Source of the DNA: Yponomeuta sedellus | Taxonomy: Eukaryota; Arthropoda; Insecta; Lepidoptera; Yponomeutidae | Length of the DNA: 64,000 nucleotides | Assembly (NCBI GenBank): GCA_934045075.1 | Contig: OW203726.1 | Location: 12,126,037-12,190,036 of the forward strand | Direction of reading: 5' to 3' | Part shown: positions 1 to 12,411 of the stretch, one piece after another | How the letters are laid out: each line of letters begins with the position of its first letter | Numbering within the stretch: position 1 is the first letter of the stretch | The notes under the pieces: model-generated | Databases searched by the model: none | The model's input: the letters and a program-made list of their open reading frames with translations, nothing else | Told to the model about the DNA's origin: nothing | Translations under genes and position numbers: made by a program

Positions 1-117
1 CATCACCAACATGTAAACATCCAATACCTGGGCTTTTTTTTGTTTACAGCCGGGATTCGAACCCGGGACCTCTTGCACGCTAGGCAGACGCGCTACCGCT
101 ACGCCATAGAGGTCGTC
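1..117 (-). mobile_element. tRNA-derived SINE A, partial at window edge
   Basis: Reverse strand gives a tRNA-like head (box-B ggttcgaatcccgg, then cgcgtctgcc), ending cctctatggcg. The 3' part lies outside the window. Confidence 0.65.
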
Positions 118-339
118 TACTGAATAATACTGAAAAGTCGCGATTTTTGACATTTAAAACGCGCGACTAACCTTGTCGTACTACCGCATAGGTGTGTTTT
201 CTACTCAAACGCTATTTTATTGTTCTTAGTTACATTTTTTAGTTCATGTTTTAGGTAAAGGAAATAAAAAGTTATAATAAAGCCTCTTTATTATGAAATC
301 TGATAACGCCCAGATACTATTTTTTATATTTATTAAGTA

Positions 340-480
340 CCCGGAACCAGCGTGCGTGCATGCAACGACTTATGAACGTTGATGAAGCGAAGGTAATCTG
401 TCAAGATCGTGGCAAGTGGCAGTCCCTGGTCTCCGCCTACCCCTCTGGGATACAGGCGTGAGATTATGTAAGTAAGTATT
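340..480 (+). mobile_element. LINE family B 3' end
   Basis: caacgacttatgaacgttga, ggcaagtggcagtccctggt and a gggatacaggcgtgag end. Confidence 0.7.
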
Positions 481-1122
481 TTTAGGGAGTGGCATCGTTT
501 GTTACATTTTACAATATTCTCTGTTCTCTCGAGTACAAAGCAATTCTATTTTCCGAGAGAGAGAGTTCCGTTTTGAGAGAGAATTTCCTTTAGTTGAATA
601 TAAAACAAGAATAGCAGAATAATTTGAAAATTGTAAATTGGACATAAAACAGGGGTTGGGTTACACAAACTTAGACAAGATAATCAATAAGAACAAACTC
701 TGTTATTAAATAAACTCAAAACTTTTTGTGGTGGAGAGTTTGTTCAATGTTGTCAGGAATTAAAAATATTTTGAAGGAAGGATTCTTTGTTCTTTCGGCC
801 TATAGAGAAATATTATGTAATAAGCAACCATCCCGACACAATACACATCCTGTTTCAAACAATATTGTTGAAGCTTCGCGGAATAATATTATTATGGACC
901 AATGGACGGCCCTTACTGTAGTATTATTTGGTTACAAAGACATCAATTTTAATTTCTCTCTACCATAAATGAGTAAGTCTTATTCATGTTAGATGGGAAT
1001 TAAAATCTATTAAAATTAACGCTTATATCGCGCAGGAGTAGTCAGAGACTATTAGTTTGCTTCATCAATATTCAATAAGCGCTGCAACTGCTTGTGCGGC
1101 CTATATACTTATGGGTTTATAA

Positions 1123-1477
1123 GAAGCGCTCGTGGCTTAGGCGAATCGAATGATTGGAATCAATCACTTGGTTAAACAACAACAGGCGCGGTCAGGTACA
1201 GGATGGGTGAGCGTCCCGTGACTACCGCTAGTAGCATTTTTCCGAGCGCTTCCGTGCTTCGCAAGGCATGTTAAGCCGTTGGTGCCGGCTGTCATATAAT
1301 GGCAGTCGTTAAGCCATGTCAGAGGCCTTATGGGCGGCTTGATAACTTCTGACAGTAAGGCCCGCCACTGTCTTACAATCCAACCCGGACTTGGCCGGCG
1401 TGGTGGAGTATGGCCTAACCTTCCCGCGATGCAAGAAGAGACCCGTGCCCCAGCAGTTGGGACATACAAGGGTTTAT
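1123..1477 (+). mobile_element. interspersed repeat family C (about 350 bp)
   Basis: Runs from gcgctcgtggcttagg through taccgctagtagcatttt and ttaagccatgtcagaggcct to ccagcagttgggacatacaa. At least eight copies or fragments occur in the window (see 4428, 10519, 39850, 48205, 48908, 50039, 63670). SINE-like, class not settled. Confidence 0.7.
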
Positions 1478-2649
1478 AACGACGACAGATAAATTATTTT
1501 GACATCAAGGTATTTTTTGGATGTTGATTTGGAAATATTTAAGTGATGCGATGGTTACTGTATGTAATTTGTTATAATAAATGAGTTACATGTATAAAAT
1601 TATTTTTAATAGCTCTCTAAAGTAATGAAAATAACGCACTCATCGATCTGGTTTACAGCAATAAATAAGCTCCCCATCAAAATACATCTAACAAGAAATA
1701 ATATCTGCCACAATGAATTAATAATCAGCTCGTAGATGGTTTTGAAGAAAATCATACGTGAATAATCGCTATTGCTTAATTTCACCGAAATCTCATGTCT
1801 TGATAGCTCTGTGGCTTTTGTAGTTTAGACCCCAACGATTTATTTTAAGTTATTCTAGTATACCTACTATTAGCAATACAGTACCTGTAATGTACTCGCT
1901 AACCGTGAAGGAAAACATCGCGAGGAGATCTGCGTATCTGAGTTGTTCACATAACTTAGCGCTTCAAATTGTCAGTCCGACTACGTGGACGCGCGGTATT
2001 TAAACACATACTCTCTCTCTCTCTCTATCTCCCTCTCTGAGTGAAAGCCTGTGCCCTTCAGAGAGACGTATCTAGGCTACATAAAACATATATCTTAAAA
2101 CTAAATATACCCTATTCTACATATTATTATGGAGATTGGCTCTCTTCTTGCGGTTAGTATCAAAATTAATCATTTAAAATTTGATTACTCACTAGTACCA
2201 TTAAATGAAATCGTAAGCACATGTAACCTTCCATTTTATCTTTGTAATATATTGAAAGAAGCTATTTTCCATACGAAACCTCCACGCGCAAAATGTAGGA
2301 GCGAATTTTTGAAAAATGTATTTGTGAAAAAACTTTATGATTTCAGTTACGGTACTAGTAAAAATAAACTTTTAGTATTCGCAGTAGTCCCATTGTTGCG
2401 TTTGAACGCATGAATGAACTATTGCGAGAATAAATTCGCCGTACTCCCATCATGGAACAAGGCAGTGGAACTAATGCGATGATATCGGGGCTGAGATAGC
2501 GTGTGTCAAACTAGTGCAAAAATATCGTCTTTTAGCCTCAACGACTGGACAATTTTGGTACATGCATAGAGGCTTGAACCCACGACCTCTCGAAAGTATG
2601 ACATTCCACTGACCTTCTACCACCGCTTTGCCTTGTTTGCCGTCTACAT

Positions 2650-4420
2650 TGATAAATAGATATATAGATAGATAATACTTTTTTGCACGTAAAAAGGGAA
2701 ATTACACAGATATATCTTAACCTAAGAGTACAGACGGCGGCCTTATCACTAAAAGTGATAAGTTGTTATAGATCATAAAAACTAGGTATAACGTCGCATT
2801 TTAAAGATTAGATAGTTGAAGAGTATGTATTTAGTTTCTGTATTATTTCTTTAATTTTTCCTGCATTTGATTATTATAATTATGCATTACAAAATAGTTG
2901 CAGGAAAACTTTCTAAAGAGACCGTATATATCTATTATCGTGGTTATCAACCTACTTAAAAAAAGTCAACGGTATACTTAAAAAAGCTAACAATCAGCAA
3001 GAAAATCGTAGATTGTTTACCCAAGGAGCAAAACAGCTACTTTTAAAGCTAGAGTGTTTCTTTGAATTATGGGCTCAGCGAGGGATTCAAAGTGCACCAC
3101 TCGAGCTTAAAATAGTGTTGCTCCTGAGGTGGACCCTTTACTTTTTATCTCCCTCTATGGAAAAATAAGTAGGTGCAGCTTACGAATAATAATAAGAATG
3201 TTATTTTATTTGTACGATATTTTTTGCGTCCGATAGAATGTTCGAGTAAATAGAACACTTTTAATCTCACTACATATGTAGGTACTTGAAGGCTCATTCT
3301 TTTTTTATAAAAACTAGTGAAAGCCGTCGACAAGGATAATCAAAGTCGGATGAGTTCATTTCGCACGTCTTTTATTTTTTCATGAACTTTTTTTTAATAT
3401 GGCTTGTCATACAGCCATATTATTGATTGTTCATAAAATGATCGTGAATTATCTCTTTGGTGATTGGAATTTTTATTAAAAATATCCACTTAACAAATTT
3501 TGTTTCAGTCATGCATTGAATAGAGCCTTTCTATTCTGCTATATTATTATTATTACAAAACTACTTTACTGTTATATTTGTATGTTATCTTTGAGAGATC
3601 CCTTCCATAATACCTAGGAACTTGACATAGTTATATTATAATGTGCCCATAATCCCGCGACCACAAAGGACGCGTGAAGTAATTTACAACTGTCACCAGC
3701 TTTGTGTAACGAATGAAACACGGTATAATCTGGTCGTATTCCTGAATAATTCACGGTTCGCTTCTTTCAACGCTCGCTGCAGCAAAATTGTAGGTTCTCG
3801 GAAATATAAATTCATCATTGAGCACAACACCTGCTGGCGAGATGAATTTATTTTCAGATAATTTATTGTCAGCACCCTCACGCCAACCTCACCTAGATAG
3901 TAATAGGACAAAAGGCCGATTCGCATTACCGGTACTTGTTTTTTCCTATAATCAAACATTCCATTTTCAAGTCATATTCCTCGTTTATTCCCCACATTAA
4001 GGGCTGGGTTAAGTCTAACACGTACAGTTCCTGAACATGTAAATTAGAGTTTGTGCGTTACAAATTTTCTTCTGTTTTTTTCTATTTTTCAATATATCAG
4101 GGTTTACAAAATTTTATTAAATTTGCGCTCTGCCAATATCACAGCCAACGGTTAATAATTGCCTTACATAGAAGTACGTCCATTCTATTTAACACATGTG
4201 GTATTAAGCATAGGGCGTTGTCCTAAATACTGCCAATAATTACAAATATGATAAGGCATTTTAAAGGCTCAGTAAATACAATGACTATGTATTACAATGA
4301 TGAATTAATTATATTTACCGATTTCTTGTATTTTTATATATAAGTGACTTGACTTTGTGACTTTCATAAGACTTTATATGATCGCTTTACACATGAATGG
4401 AAGAAGGTTAATTTTATTTG
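2650..4420. other. intron sequence, little recognised
   Basis: Part of the open-ended sif intron. Only a short LINE-tail-like piece (gacggcggccttatcac, 2731) is identifiable. Open frames here are short and have no protein-like composition. Confidence 0.5.
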
Positions 4421-4427
4421 TATCGGT

Positions 4428-4533
4428 GTCAACCCTTGTATGTCCCCGCTGCTGGGGCTCTGATCTCTACCTGCATCGCAGGAAGGTTAGGCCCCACTCC
4501 ACCACGGGGACCAAGTCCGGTTTGGGGGGTTTT
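4428..4533 (-). mobile_element. family C fragment
   Basis: Contains only the 3' part in reverse: cccttgtatgtccccgctgc to ccaccacggggaccaag. Confidence 0.65.
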
Positions 4534-5224
4534 ATTTGTATGTTACTTACATATAATTATTCAATTCAATTCATTTATTTCAAATATAAAAAATTCATAT
4601 AGATTTGTTAGTAGTCTTATTCTAGTGTTAGTACATATTGTATGTAAGTACGTCGTATTTTAAATTCCCTCATAACTCCCTTAACAATGATTACTATTTG
4701 GTAAATGAGATCTCAATCGATTTGTTCGGTTTACGCAAGTGGCTATATGAGATAAACATAGATTAAGAAAAATATAAAAAAAGAACACAAAAAAATAACA
4801 ATGAATTCAACAATGTAATTCAAAGAGCTTAAGTTGGTCCCGCTTGCTTAGTAATTAATGCTCAGCAGTCGGGTTGTTAGTTATTTTATATATTAGTTTT
4901 TTTATTGTACAAAAATATAACTTCTACGTTTTTTTCTTTTACGATTGTGTGCAATCCGTAATAGACTATTTTTTCAGGTTATTTTTAGTTTGGTTGCAGT
5001 GTTGCCGTTTTAGGTAATTTTACCCAATTTCTTGTCTTATTTCTGGGTTTTTCGTACGTTCATCTAGGTTATTTATTAACTTTGAGAGGTAATAAAAAAA
5101 CTTGGTACTTGAAAGTATTTTGTTTTAAACCATAGAATTATACGAAAAATAAAATAGTTACACAAGTACTATTCTGAATACAAAAGTTTCGGTTTTGCAT
5201 AAATATAATATAACAGAACATAAC

Positions 5225-5364
5225 ATTTACATACTGGCACATACATTGCTTCTGGCCCCACACTACCCATGACCTGGGGATTTCTTTCGTCCTCAGCCGG
5301 GGATCGAACCCGGGACCTCTCGCATGGTAAGCAGAGGCGCTACCTCTGCGCCACGGAAGTCGTC
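5225..5364 (-). mobile_element. tRNA-derived SINE A
   Basis: tRNA-like head in reverse (gatcgaacccgggacctctc ... ctacctctgcgccac) with the body tttacatactggcacataca. Confidence 0.7.
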
Positions 5365-6365
5365 AATAAGATAACATAAGAATATTCTAAATGATACAAA
5401 AAACGGTAACTCTTTATTTCCTAATTTTTTTCCAGGGTTTTTGTTTATAGCCAACAACCTCTTCATTCGTCAATTCAATTTGACAAATATAATATATTCT
5501 ATAATAGGGCTCGACAATTTAAGACTAGTCTTTCAAAATGCTGACCTTAGTTTGAAAATAGCTGCAGTTCTAAAACCTACCAGGTGAATAATTAATTAAA
5601 GAATAATATCACCGAGAAATGACTACCATCCATAGAGATATAGGTAATTTGTTGTTCAAGCATCTCTGTCGACTTATTTCCGTTCATAATTTTTCACTAC
5701 TTTAAAAAATAATTAAAGTAGCCTATATCGAAACATTTGGTGCAGATTCTCAAAATTTGCAATTTTCTCGAAGCAAAATAGAAAAACATAACAAGATTAT
5801 TTTAGGACAAAAATTTATAAGTTTCTGTAGAAAAGGCCGTAAAAGCAGTCTCGAAATTCTATGAAATTATTTCGTGATACATAACACTCGAGCCCCGAAC
5901 TGACCTATCCATCACATAAGTTGTCCGCCAAAAATAATGGATCTTCCTCGCTGTTATATTTTGGTCTCTGTCCAAAAGCCCATGGCTTTAATAACATAAT
6001 GTATGTACTTCCATCTTTTTCTAATATGATGTAACTAATTATTATATTTTTTTTCTCTTACTCTTTTTTTCATGTATAAATTGAATACCTACTCGTATGT
6101 TGTTTATAGCTGATGGACCATAAAAATTTTGACAAAAGGTTACGGCGTGACGTGACTAAAAAGTACACGCTTACAACAGTCGATATTACCCGAATAATAA
6201 ATTATATGATAGGTAGAGCGGTGCAGAAGCGTTCTCGCAATATGACGAAATAGCATGTAAATCTTCTAACCAATAACATTCCTTTGCGCTTCGATGAATC
6301 GACAAATAGATGTTGCTCCTCTGTGATAACGAGCATAGATGCGGTGAGTTATTGAAGGTACTTAC

Positions 6366-6775
6366 TAAAGGTGGGTTAGCAAAGCGAGAGACCCAGGTTC
6401 GATCGCTAGTGCAATGTGTCCAAGTGCAATGACTATGATTTCTAAGTTCTGTAAATTTCTGAACTTATAGTGGCAGTACCACTACTACTACGTTAAATTC
6501 ACAATTTCAGTATCTCTGTATTGCACCGACTACCCGTCTCTAATTTCTTTCTTGTCTCCGTCTATGGTTGCCTGGAAGAAATTGCTTTTAGTAATAAGGC
6601 CGCCATTTGTACTATATTTTTTATATAATTTCTGTTACTGTAATTTCTGTGTACAATTAAGAATATTCTATCTACCACTCGCTATCGGTAAAGGAAAACA
6701 TCGTGAGGATACCCTGGTGTCTGAGTGCAAACATACCTTAGTGCTTGCCTAGCTATGAGGCTATGTGCGAAAATC
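6366..6775 (+). mobile_element. SINE B, split by a LINE end
   Basis: tRNA-like head with gagacccaggttcgatcgc, body up to tggcagtaccact, then after the LINE insert gtaaaggaaaacatcgtgag and gtgtctgagtgc. Confidence 0.6.
6484..6672 (+). mobile_element. LINE 3' end inserted in a SINE
   Basis: Contains ggttgcctggaagaaattgc and gtgtacaattaagaatattc. Flanked by taccact at 6477-6483 and 6673-6679; the interrupted SINE resumes exactly after the second copy. Confidence 0.65.
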
Positions 6776-7165
6776 ACAGGTAAACTAACTAGAGGTGGGT
6801 TATACTAAGCAAGCAGCGATACTAAGGTCGGATTATTCTTGTGAATATATTAGTTCTAATAAGTGTTGATGGACATAATAACCGTAATTTGGAAAAATAC
6901 GGAGCTTTGGACAAATGTTTAAGCATTTAACATAATTATATTAGAACAAAATCTATTTATATTATGTACTTCTTTCATTAATTTGAATTTGGTTTTACAG
7001 TTTCACATGTTATACAGTTAACTCGCTAATAATACTGCAGTCCACGAAACTGTGGATATGAGATATGAAACAACTTGTTGCGGGTCTAAAAAAAACACTA
7101 GATAATCACACATACCAAGTCAAGCTGGTAAAATTTCTGACACGTATCTCCGATTTTATTTTGTT

Positions 7166-7405
7166 TGAGCGGCGGTAGCCCAGTGGGTGGAACAATGGAC
7201 TCGCAAGCAAGAGACCCAGGTTTGATTCCCAGTACGGGCATGTATTAATGACTTTGTTTTCTAAGTTTGTCAAGTTACAGTAGCAATACCACTCGCAAAA
7301 CTGTGAAGAAAAACATAGTGTAAACTGTGATGAAAAACATATTGAGGAAACCTGAGTGCCTGAGGAGTTCAATTACCTCAGCGCTTGCAAAGTTGGGCAA
7401 AGGCC
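7166..7405 (+). mobile_element. SINE B, full copy
   Basis: Head gcggcggtagcccagtgggt with gtttgattcccagtac, body accactcgcaaaactgtgaa, ending gttgggcaaaggcctc. The minus-strand open frame over it is not a gene. Confidence 0.65.
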
Positions 7406-8460
7406 TCTTTAGTTTTCCACTTCTCCTTGTCGTACGAAAAAGTACAACAAGAAGGTGAATGGCACATACTTACTAAAAGGGTTAATTTTTTTATTTTAAA
7501 TTGTTGTCCTTTGTTATTTTTCATCTTCACCTAAAACTATAAAAATGGATTTTAGTCAGTGTTTGATTTTTATTAATGGACTATACTCCATTTTATCAAT
7601 TAATTTATTTTTGATTCCGACCCAAACATTTGTTTTTAGCGAACTCTGCTCACCCAAGTACAGTAGATTGTGTCATAAGGGAGCAAAATAATATTTTTAC
7701 TGAGAGGGTGCTTTTATAGAATCCTGAAATGTGCGAGGGATTCCAAGTACGTTGCCCGAGCCAAAAATATATATTGCGCCCGAGTGATACACTCTACTAC
7801 AACAACTAAAACTTATACTTACATTTGAGATATTTATTCTGTGTCACTTGAAAAACTTATTTTTAAAAACAAAACCATGAATTTCTCCATCTGTGAAAAT
7901 TTATGAAAAAAACATGCGCTGTAGTTTGCGCGTTTTTAATTTTATTTCTTTTTCTTCATTCAGCCGGTGCGACGCGACTGTGCACTGTCGTACCAGCCAG
8001 TATTTATTTCAATTTCTTTGGCGCTGAACAAAAAACTCATTCTGCCCTAAGAGTACTACGTACTAAGTACTACGTATAGAGAAGACCACCCGAAAAAAAT
8101 TGTGTCGCACAGCACAATAACCTATGTTGCCAAAAGTGATATTTAAGCGCACCCCCATAAAGCGCTTCGTCTCATTTTATATTATCTTAGTGGATTAAAA
8201 AAACATGTACACTTTATCAATGTTTCCATGCCAAATTAGTCTTCCAGATTAGTAATTGGATTCGACGGAAATCGTCAGTTTTTTTTATTCTCACTGATAT
8301 TTGCATGCTGTTGACCAAACTCCTTTGGTAACACTGACTATACTGGTAACACTGATAGCAGTTCATAGATCAACCAGTTTTACAGAAGCTCCTTCCAAAC
8401 TCCTTCCATTAGTGCGACACAAATTTTACTTGGGAGGTCCTTTCTATACGTAGTAATATA

Positions 8461-9226
8461 CAGGGTGTCTCATTCAAATCGGTCAGTATGGGAAAGTCTG
8501 AAACTATAAGACATACGAAGGTCTGTTCTGAGGAACCATGTCATCGATTTTAATAACAAGAAAAACTGCATTCATACATTTTAAAAAACACCTGTACTCC
8601 GTTCGGGAATCGAACCCACAGGGTGTCTCATTCAAATCGGTCAGTATGGGAAAGTCTGAAACTATAAGAAATACGAAGATCTGTTCTGAGGAACCATGTC
8701 ATCGATTTTAATAACAAGAAAAACTGCATTCATACATTTTAAAAAACACCTGTACTCCGTTCGGGAATCGAACCCGGTTGTTTTAAAAAAAAAACCTCTA
8801 TTAATCAAACACTAACAATCAATTGAAAAGCCCACTTAAAATAAGTATGTAGATACTTATTTAAAGATTAAGATCGTACCTAAACATGTTGAATATTGTA
8901 TTGAAAAAGGCGGCGGTCACTTCGAGCACCTACTAAAATAAATTAAAGTATGTGAAAACAATACATTTTATTCATTTATACACCATGTTTCATACAGACA
9001 TTTACTGCTTAAGACCTACACAATCGATATCTAAATATAAATAGTGTAGGTTTTTTTTTCAAAACCACCGGGTTCGATTCCCGAACGGAGTACAGATGTT
9101 TTTTTAAAATGTATGAATGCAGTTTTTCTTGTTATTAAAATCAATGACATGGTTCCTCAGAACAGATCTTCGTATGTCTTATAGTTTCAGACTTTCCCAT
9201 ACTGAACGATTTGAATGAGACACCCT
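8461..9226 (+). mobile_element. non-autonomous Tc1/mariner-type element with transposase C-terminal remnant
   Basis: Terminal inverted repeats of about 160 bp begin cagggtgtctcattcaaatc, and both ends are flanked by tata. The left terminal repeat is duplicated in tandem (8461-8620 and 8621-8785). Inside, codons from 8897 read CIEKGGGHFEHLLK then stop, a typical C-terminus of IS630/Tc1/mariner transposases, with stops just upstream. So this is an internally deleted derivative, not a random MITE. Confidence 0.75.
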
Positions 9227-10518
9227 GTATACTCTAAGATTGATACCCTTACGGCGGGAAATTTTAATTTCCTGCAAAATTTTCAAGACGGTTTAATTTA
9301 CTGCTTCAGCTTAATCTGCATGAATTTATTAAGATTACTGTATGTAACATTATCAACTTCATTTATTTATTGACAATTTTCATAACTATAAATTATTACA
9401 TAAAGATATTGTGTTTCTCCAATACGTCCTTGACAGATTAAAAAAAAATGTCCTCTATTTAATAAAAATCTCTAAAAACACAATATTGACATACAATAAC
9501 CAACACTGGTACAATCACTTCAAAAGAAGACAAGAATTATTGACCACCTATGGTTTCCTGTAATATCAGTATTTCTTCGATAAATGTTGCTGGGTTCCGT
9601 CACAACACTTCCCGTTTAAGATTCTCCGAGGCGTTCTTTATAAACTTCATTATAGCCCTGGCAGAAAAAAATCATCTGTTTGCCAGAACCTCAATTGATT
9701 TTACTACAGTCCAACCATTTTTATCTTGTTCTGTACTCGCGTCAATATTGTCTTTGGAAATCGTCTAACAATGATATTCAAAAAAGTAACTGATACTACA
9801 CACTAATATTGCCAAAATGAATACAAATGAGTTTTAATGGCAAACTATAGGTGCTTCTCTATAAACCCTTTACCAGGAAATTATATAATAATTCCTAACA
9901 TAAATTGAACCTTATCAGTTTGAAATGAAGTCCAAAACAAATGAAAAATGTATATCGGCTCTGCCTACTATATGGTTAATAATGTCAGCTTCAGAGATAA
10001 ACATCAGTGTTCATTAAACCGAACTATAGCGGTAAAAAATTACAATTGATGCAAAGTCTTAAAACCACGTTTTCACGATTTTCGTACATATTTTACATAA
10101 TATGTCACTCGGTCTGAATGTAGGTACAAAGATCGTGAATAGGTGGCATAGGTTTTAACATAAGGATTACGTCCATGAAAGTGTTTTCTAAAGATGGAGC
10201 TGTAATATTTCTAGGTTTGCTCTCATCTTCGCCCACGCGGAATTAAATATGTGATTGAAAGAGTATCATAAAAGAAATTGGCAGAATGATTGTTTGTTTT
10301 TTTGTACAATAAGAAGTCCTCTGTACCTTATGTGTACAACTTTTGACACACCAAAATTCTTGTACTGAAAATTATTTTTATAATTGTTGTAATATTTTAT
10401 AGTATTGTCCATCCATCTTCCAACCCCATTAGAGTACAGTGGTCACCGATTTTCATCACAGAACTGTTAAAATAGAAAAATAAATAAATTTGAAAAGTTT
10501 GTTTTTATCCTTTGAGTT

Positions 10519-10781
10519 AAGCCGTTAAGCCGTTGGTGCCGGCTGTAATGTAAAGGTAATCGTTAAGCCATGTTGGAGTCGTTATGCCCATAGCCCTTAG
10601 GCCTGATGACTTCTGACAGTAAGGCCCGTCACTGTATTACAAACCTCCATCAACCCGGACTTGACCCGGACCCGTGGTGGAGTATGGCCTAACTTTTCAG
10701 CGAAGGTTAGGCCATACTCCAACGGTGAAAGCGCAAGATACCAGTGCCTCATCAGTGGCGACATACAAAGGGTTGATATCA
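10519..10781 (+). mobile_element. family C copy, 5' truncated
   Basis: Begins at gccgttaagccgttggtgcc and ends cgacatacaaagggttgat. Confidence 0.65.
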
Positions 10782-11756
10782 TGACCCTTTTGATAATACA
10801 AATGAAATGAAGGGTTTGATAATACAGTCTTAAATATATTACAGTTTATAGGTATTATTAGTAACAGTATAGTAGTATTACTAGCACAATATTTTTGTTC
10901 TCATTATTACAAATGGTAGTAAATATTTGCTACGGAGTTATGAGGTATACTAAAATAAGTAGAGAAAACATTCCAAAAAATGGTGTCTTTCAAAATTATT
11001 TTTTGGAGAACTTACCGCTGGAAATACATAAATTGAATTATATAGTTATAGGAGTAGTTATTTTGTATAAATCATTAGGATGAGATGGGTTTATACCTAT
11101 ATACGCTGCTATCGGCAGCCAGAGAGGTAGCGGCTGACTCATTGATTGTGTTAGATTTTTCTTTTGTGGCGATATTTTTTAAGAACATAATTATTCTAGT
11201 ATTATTTTGATTTTTTATGTTATATTATTATGCTCTGGTGGACAATAACAAATATTTTTATTTAATTTTTATCACTTGTGTCGAACACTATATTATATAA
11301 CCTGTAAGGGCGGGGTCTATAATGAAATAAATAAATAAATATTTATATATAATACATGCTATACCTACTTATTTTAAATAGTTAACTTCAAAATCGCTGG
11401 AGACTTTGATTTGTATAAAAGTCCTAAATCTGGGTGTATTTTCATTGACAACCAGGCCGGGTTATATAGCAGCGAATGTCCCAGTATGAGACCAACAAGT
11501 TATTGGTTATGTGGAAATTATTTATTAATCAATCATGTAAATCAGCGTAACAGTAAAAGTGCAACTTTACAGGAGAGCATTTGAAATGAAATCTTGTCAA
11601 GAAAAATAATATTTGACTCGCAAAAAACGCCGCGGGTTCAGATGTTGGGTATGACAGGTTGAATGCTTCTAATGGCAAAGCCAACTGAGCTTGCGATATC
11701 CAAGCACCATTGTAATGATTCGTTTACTACATACATACCATAAATAATATAAACTC

Positions 11757-11872
11757 ACGCTTGTATCCGGAAGGGGTAGAAGAGACCTAGTCTGGCCAAG
11801 GTCCTGACACATCTCTTCCTTTTGATCAACATTCATTAGTCGTTGCATGGACTCATGGACTTTTATCTTACC
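11757..11872 (-). mobile_element. LINE family B 3' end, diverged
   Basis: Reverse orientation: attcattagtcgttgcatgg and ctcacgcttgtatccgg. Confidence 0.6.
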
Positions 11873-12210
11873 CATAATAACAACTTTGTGTGGTAAATAG
11901 ATAGAATATTCGTTACAAATAACAAAAATAAATAATAATAACTTCCACACAACACACTCACTTGTCCTGGTCCCAAACTAAGATAACCTGTGCTATGGTT
12001 ACCAGCCTGGATAATACGATGACGATAGTCGCGCTTTTTTAACGTCAAAAGAGAGACTTTCCAGTTAATTAACTGTCAAAATGTGACATTTTATCGCCAC
12101 AAAACGCGTGACCCGTGATATCATACTACCCAGCAGTCATGACCTCACAAACACGGAAATACACCCAGACCTCATGGGCAGCGGTTTGTCTTCGGTTACA
12201 ATTTATTTAC

Positions 12211-12411
12211 CGTTGTTCGAAGCTGTCAGCTCGGTTGCTCCGGTAGCCGGAATCGTTGAGGCTGCCCTCGTGACGGAGGCTGGGTAGGGAGTCCCAGGGG
12301 GAGCGGCGCGGAGCGGGGGCGGGTGCACCGCGCCAGCCATCGGAATGCCTATACCAAGCCGCACGAGCTGATTCGCCGATACACGAGGCGCATCGGGATG
12401 CGCTCACGAAA
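12211..12411 (-). CDS. sif: sif exon 18 (residues 708-774), last exon in window
   Basis: The acceptor is tgcccacag and the donor is gtaaat. It encodes FVSASRCASCIGESARAAWY, RHSDGWR, then SPWDSLPSLRHEGSLNDSGY and ADSFEQR, ending with 2 nt of the next codon. I clearly recognise this as Still life. A second AG nine bases on (gtgag) would also keep the frame. The next exon is not in the remaining 12.2 kb, so the following intron exceeds that length. Confidence 0.93.

Noticed and set aside
2129..2413. 94-codon plus-strand open frame
   Set aside because: No recognisable domain, AT-rich codons, no nearby splice or promoter evidence; cannot be told from chance.
9550..9768. 72-codon open frame
   Set aside because: No family resemblance I can defend, and the surrounding intron shows no exon signals.
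1..12210. Search for the next sif exon (PH-domain region)
   Set aside because: No GC-rich protein-like segment with splice sites in the right phase was found; the next exon must lie beyond the left edge.
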